Origin: Halosimplex salinum
GTDB lineage: Archaea > Halobacteriota > Halobacteria > Halobacteriales > Haloarculaceae
Direction of reading: 5' to 3'
Assembly: GCF_003730195.1 (NCBI RefSeq)
Contig: NZ_QWGG01000003.1
Span: 496,001 to 560,000 of the forward strand
Length of the DNA stretch: 64,000 nt
Under the pieces are notes generated by a model, which saw only the letters and a list, made by a program, of their open reading frames with translations, was not told where the DNA came from and searched no databases. Numbering within the stretch: position 1 is the first letter of the stretch; each line of letters opens with the position of its first letter. Shown here piece after piece: positions 60,701 to 64,000 of the stretch. The position numbers and the translations under genes are program-made.

Positions 60701-61720
60701 ATGGCAGACATCACACTCGACAGCGTGACGAAGCGGTTCGGCGAGACGACCGCCGTCGACGACGTGTCGCTCACCGTCGGCGACGGCGAGATACTCGGGG
60801 TCGTCGGCCCCTCCGGCTGTGGCAAGACGACGACGCTCCGCACCATCGCGGGCTTCGAGACGCCCACCGAGGGGCGAGTCCTCTTCGACGACGAGGACGT
60901 GACCCGCGTGCCGCCCGAGTGGCGCAACGTCGGCCTCGTCTTCCAGTCGTACGCCCTCTTCGAGAACATGACCGTCCGGGAGAACGTGCAGTTCGGGCCG
61001 AAGATGCGGGGCGTCTCGAAGCCCGAACGGCGCCGGCGCGCGAGCGAACTGCTCGACCTGCTGGACATCGCCGAACTGGCCGACCGGGATCCGACGACGC
61101 TCTCGGGCGGCCAGCAACAGCGGGTCGGCCTGGCGCGGGCGCTCGCGATCGAGCCGACGATCCTCCTGCTCGACGAACCGATGACCGGACTCGACGCGCA
61201 GTTGAAGACCCGCCTGCGGCGCGAACTGGTCGACCTCCTCGACGACCTGGACGTGACGGCGCTGTACGTCACCCACGACCAGGCCGAGGCGATGGTCGTC
61301 TGCGACCGGATGGCCGTCATGAACGGCGGCCGCGTCGAACAGGTCGGCGCGCCGGAAGACGTGTACGAGCGACCCGCGAACGAGTTCGTCGCCGACTTCG
61401 TCGGCACGTCGAACCGCCTGCCCGCGACGGCCCGCAACGGCCGACTCCACTTCGGGCACGCGACGACACCCGCGCCCGACGGCGACGAGGGCGACGTGAC
61501 CGTTGTCGCGCGCCCGGAGGCGTTCCGCGTCGGCGAGGGCCCCTTCGACGCGACCGTCCGCGAGCGCGCCTACCTCGGCGAACACGTCCGGGCCGTCGCC
61601 GACCTCCCGGACGGGGAGTCCGTCACGCTCCGCGTCGACCCGGCGACGGCACCGGCGCCCGGCGAACGGGTGTCCCTCGCGCTCGACACCGAGCGCGTCC
61701 ACGTCCTCTCGGACTCCTGA
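60701..61720 (+). CDS. ABC transporter ATP-binding protein
   Basis: 339 aa. Walker A GPSGCGKTT, signature LSGGQQQRV, Walker B ILLLDEPMTGLD and switch His in VTHDQAE. The C-terminal TOBE-like part (about 235-339; VARPEAFRVGEGP, VTLRVDPATAPAPGERV) is typical of the CysA/PotA/FbpC subfamily. Two bases after the second permease stop. Energises the importer. Confidence 0.93.
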   Translation: MADITLDSVTKRFGETTAVDDVSLTVGDGEILGVVGPSGCGKTTTLRTIAGFETPTEGRVLFDDEDVTRVPPEWRNVGLVFQSYALFENMTVRENVQFGPKMRGVSKPERRRRASELLDLLDIAELADRDPTTLSGGQQQRVGLARALAIEPTILLLDEPMTGLDAQLKTRLRRELVDLLDDLDVTALYVTHDQAEAMVVCDRMAVMNGGRVEQVGAPEDVYERPANEFVADFVGTSNRLPATARNGRLHFGHATTPAPDGDEGDVTVVARPEAFRVGEGPFDATVRERAYLGEHVRAVADLPDGESVTLRVDPATAPAPGERVSLALDTERVHVLSDS

Positions 61721-61825
61721 CCGTGTTTCCCGCGCGCTCGACGGGTGACACGGCGGATCCGGGACAGGGGTCGGCTCCCCGGCCATCCGGGGATTTAAAC
61801 CCAGTGCCGCGATAACAACTGCTCG

Positions 61826-63253
61826 ATGAGTACCACCGGGCCGGTCCCCGACCTCGCGGGGCGCGCGGACGCCTGCGCCGACAGACTGCTGGACGCCGAC
61901 GAAGTGCTGCTGGCCTCGCACATCGACGCCGACGGGCTGACGAGCGCGGCCGTCGCGTCGAGAGCGCTGGAACGGGCCGGCCTGGACTTCGAGACGGTGT
62001 TCAAGAAACAGCTCGACGAGACGGAGATCGCGAGCATCGCCGCCCGCGAGTACGACACCGTCCTCTTCACCGACTTCGGGAGCGGCCAGTTAGACGCCAT
62101 CGCGGCCCACGAGCGGGCCGGCGACTTCCAGCCCGTCATCGCCGACCACCACCAGCCCGCCGACGCGGAGACGGAGTACCACCTCAACCCGCTCCTCGAA
62201 GGCATCAACGGCGCCTCCGAGCTCTCCGGGGCGGGCGCGGCGTACGTCCTCGCCCGCGCGCTGGCCGACCGCGGCGACCAGTCGGCCGACAACCGCGACC
62301 TGGCGGGACTGGCCGTCGTCGGCGCCGTCGGCGACATGCAGGCCGTCGGCGGCGAACTCGTCGGCGCCAACCGCGGCATCGTCGAGGAGGGCGTCGAGAG
62401 CGGGGTGCTGGCGGAGGGCACCGACCTCTCGCTGTACGGCAAGCAGACCCGACCGCTCCCGAAGCTGTTCGAGTACGCGACGGAGGTCCAGATCCCCGGC
62501 ATCTCCGGCGACGAGGCGGGCTCGGTCCGCTTTCTGGAGGGGCTGGACGTCGACCTGCAGGCGGCCGGCGAGTGGCGCACGTGGGTCGACCTGAGCGACG
62601 ACGAGCGCCAGACCGTCGCGAGCGCGCTGGTGAAACACGCCGTCCAGCGGGGCGTCCCCGCGAAGAAGATCAACACGCTCGTCGGGACGACCTACGAACT
62701 CGTCGACGAGGCGCCGGGGACGGAGCTCCGCGACGCCAGCGAGTTCTCCACACTGCTGAACGCGACGGCGCGCTACGAGCGCGCGGACGTGGGTCTGGGC
62801 GTCTGTCTCGGGAACCGCGACGGCGCGCTGGACCAGGCCCAGACCCTGCTCTCGAACCACCGCCGGAACCTCTCGGAGGGGCTGGAGTACGTCCGCCGGG
62901 AGGGCGTCACCCACGAGGACAACCTCCAGTGGTTCGACGCGGGCGAGGCCATCCGCGAGACCATCGTCGGCATCGTCGCCGGGATGGCGCTCGGGACGGA
63001 GGGCGTCTCCGCCAGCAAACCCATCATCGCCTTCGCGCGCAAGAACGACGAGGAGACGAAGGTGTCGGCCCGCGGCACCGGAACGCTCGTCCGCGAGGGC
63101 CTCGACCTCTCGGTGGTCATGGGCGAGGCGTCCCGCTCGGTGGGCGGCGACGGCGGCGGGCACGACATCGCCGCCGGCGCGACGGTCCCCGCGGGCGAGG
63201 AGCAGGCGTTCGTCGACGCCGCCGACGACATCGTCGCCGACCAGACCGGGTGA
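61826..63253 (+). CDS. Archaeal RecJ-like DHH phosphoesterase
   Basis: 475 aa. DHH-family blocks: SHIDADGLTSAAV (31-43), VLFTDFGSG, ADHHQP with D107-H108-H109, and the DHHA1 motif GGDGGGHDIAAGATV near the C-terminus. Archaeal homologues (including GAN, which binds GINS) are single-strand exonucleases, so this may work with the replisome or in repair. It follows the importer operon by about 105 bp with its own start. Confidence 0.87.
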   Translation: MSTTGPVPDLAGRADACADRLLDADEVLLASHIDADGLTSAAVASRALERAGLDFETVFKKQLDETEIASIAAREYDTVLFTDFGSGQLDAIAAHERAGDFQPVIADHHQPADAETEYHLNPLLEGINGASELSGAGAAYVLARALADRGDQSADNRDLAGLAVVGAVGDMQAVGGELVGANRGIVEEGVESGVLAEGTDLSLYGKQTRPLPKLFEYATEVQIPGISGDEAGSVRFLEGLDVDLQAAGEWRTWVDLSDDERQTVASALVKHAVQRGVPAKKINTLVGTTYELVDEAPGTELRDASEFSTLLNATARYERADVGLGVCLGNRDGALDQAQTLLSNHRRNLSEGLEYVRREGVTHEDNLQWFDAGEAIRETIVGIVAGMALGTEGVSASKPIIAFARKNDEETKVSARGTGTLVREGLDLSVVMGEASRSVGGDGGGHDIAAGATVPAGEEQAFVDAADDIVADQTG

Positions 63254-63892
63254 CGACCCGCGACTCCACCCGTCTTCGGTCTCACTGACCCCACCCGACA
63301 CGTGGCGGTACGTCGCTCATAGAAACATAAGAAATCTGTATATTACCTAGTTCTATTTAGAAGTATACTATTCCGGCCCGTGTGCGCAAGCGATGTCCGT
63401 GCGCCATCCGCCCCACGAGACAGTGGCGAACTGCGGCCCCGCTCCTCTACCGGGACACCGTGAGGCTGCTCGGGATCAGATATCCACAGATATCCAGTAC
63501 AGGACCGATGTTTGACTGTGACGGTCGTCGCACCGCGAGCACTGTCGTAGACGGAGTGGTTCCGGGGGCGCCCCGAAACCTAGATCGCAAAAAGGGCCGA
63601 CTTCGACCGTCGTATCGGACGCCTTCCGGTTTCAGATCGACGGAGCCGGCGACGGACGATCCGACGAGGCGGAAGCAGACGAGAGCCGTTCGTAGCACGC
63701 CGGCATAGCGTTACAGATGGCCGATACTACCATATACTCGTATATAAATTATATATTATACTATCGTGCACTGCTGGCTATTTCGGGTGCCCGCTGTGCT
63801 GGCTCCCGACCGTCGGTCCGGGGAGCGCGTCGTCGGGCGGGATGGTCGGCTTCGAGAAAGGGTTAACTGCGGGCAGTTTCCACACGGTACGC
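63254..63892. other. 639-bp gap with AT-rich islands and no recognised gene
   Basis: Two AT-rich islands, about 63320-63370 and 63726-63766, the latter with TATATAAATTATATA. A tandem 10-bp repeat AGATATCCAC/AGATATCCAG lies at 63479-63498. Open frames of 83 and 108 codons here have Arg/Ser/Pro-rich shadow-like translations; I do not call them genes. Lower GC than neighbours may mark a recent insertion or excision site. Confidence 0.6.
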
Positions 63893-64000
63893 ATGAGCGA
63901 GACAGTGACCGTAGGGATCGTCGGGCTCGGGACGCACGGGGCCAACCACGCCCGGCTGCTGCGGGAGATGGGTCACGAGGTGTTCGGGGTCGACGCGGAC
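63893..64000 (+). CDS. Gfo/Idh/MocA-family oxidoreductase, N-terminal part
   Basis: The first 36 codons, cut by the window end. MSETVTVGIVGLGTHGANHARLLREMGHEVFGVDAD shows the Rossmann motif VGIVGLGTHG and the acidic end of strand 2 (VDAD), as in NAD(P)-dependent Gfo/Idh/MocA proteins. Confidence 0.7.
   Translation, partial: MSETVTVGIVGLGTHGANHARLLREMGHEVFGVDAD

Noticed and set aside
63382-63708. 108-codon frame in the gap near the window end
   Set aside because: Arg/Pro/Ser-rich composition without domain features; no support beyond openness.
1-64000. tRNA, rRNA or other structured RNA genes, integrases or complete insertion sequences
   Set aside because: I scanned the gaps by eye and found no cloverleaf, rRNA signature or transposase motif; a covariance-model search could still find something small.

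Overview
The window is high-GC DNA from a halophilic archaeon (class Halobacteria). The evidence is the strongly acidic proteins, Tat-type (RR) signals followed by lipoboxes, TATA-box promoters with leaderless starts, and archaeal core genes: NMD3, RadA, Hel308, KEOPS Cgi121, Taw2, CarS and an archaeal RecJ-like DHH protein. A Haloarcula-like lineage is plausible but is only a guess. It looks like ordinary chromosome: densely packed, with short operons and no rRNA, tRNA, CRISPR array, integrase or intact insertion sequence that I can recognise.

Layout. 0-10 kb: a Tat-exported ferritin-like protein, oxidoreductases, an MFS transporter, a sugar kinase/KDG-type aldolase pair, the tRNA 2'-phosphotransferase KptA, an SMR efflux protein, and TrmB and GNAT proteins. 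10-15 kb: the NAD de novo operon nadA-nadB-nadC (minus strand) and a ferredoxin. 15-22 kb: hel308 and cgi121, three UspA proteins around an archaeal phosphopantetheine adenylyltransferase, and an Fe-S old-yellow-enzyme protein. 22-26 kb: a polyhydroxyalkanoate cluster with maoC/phaJ-like and phaR-phaP-phaE-phaC. 26-33 kb: an alkaline-phosphatase-family protein, a LOG-like protein, three Tat lipoproteins (two of them paralogues) and a glutamate-cysteine-ligase-like protein. 33-39 kb: two large single-anchor surface proteins of unknown function. 39-46 kb: taw2, nmd3, two tandem HtpX proteases, a decayed aldo/keto reductase and pspAB. 46-54 kb: radA, a histidine kinase, a glutaredoxin-like protein, msrB, an HTH-CBS regulator, DUF502, proline dehydrogenase and carS. 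54-57.5 kb: the uroporphyrinogen operon hemC-cobA-hemD. 57.5-62 kb: a COG1840-type ABC importer. 62-64 kb: a RecJ-like DHH protein, an AT-rich gap and the start of a Gfo/Idh/MocA oxidoreductase.

What stands out is repeat architecture that gene calls do not explain. Two intergenic regions 38 kb apart, upstream of hel308 and between carS and hemC, carry inverted copies of one composite element. Each copy has two exactly conserved boxes around a hairpin whose stem sequence varies, a second hairpin with a conserved loop, and 57-bp units that read as a 19-residue peptide repeat. A second family of small GAA-loop hairpins occurs between genes and also in frame inside nadB and hel308, where both proteins carry the peptide SGEAA. 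The PHA cluster has three ATGGTA repeats at exact 10-bp spacing directly upstream of the phaR promoter, and a T-run between phaP and phaE.

All calls rest on reading the sequence and on family knowledge; no database search was run. Starts are noted where several are possible.
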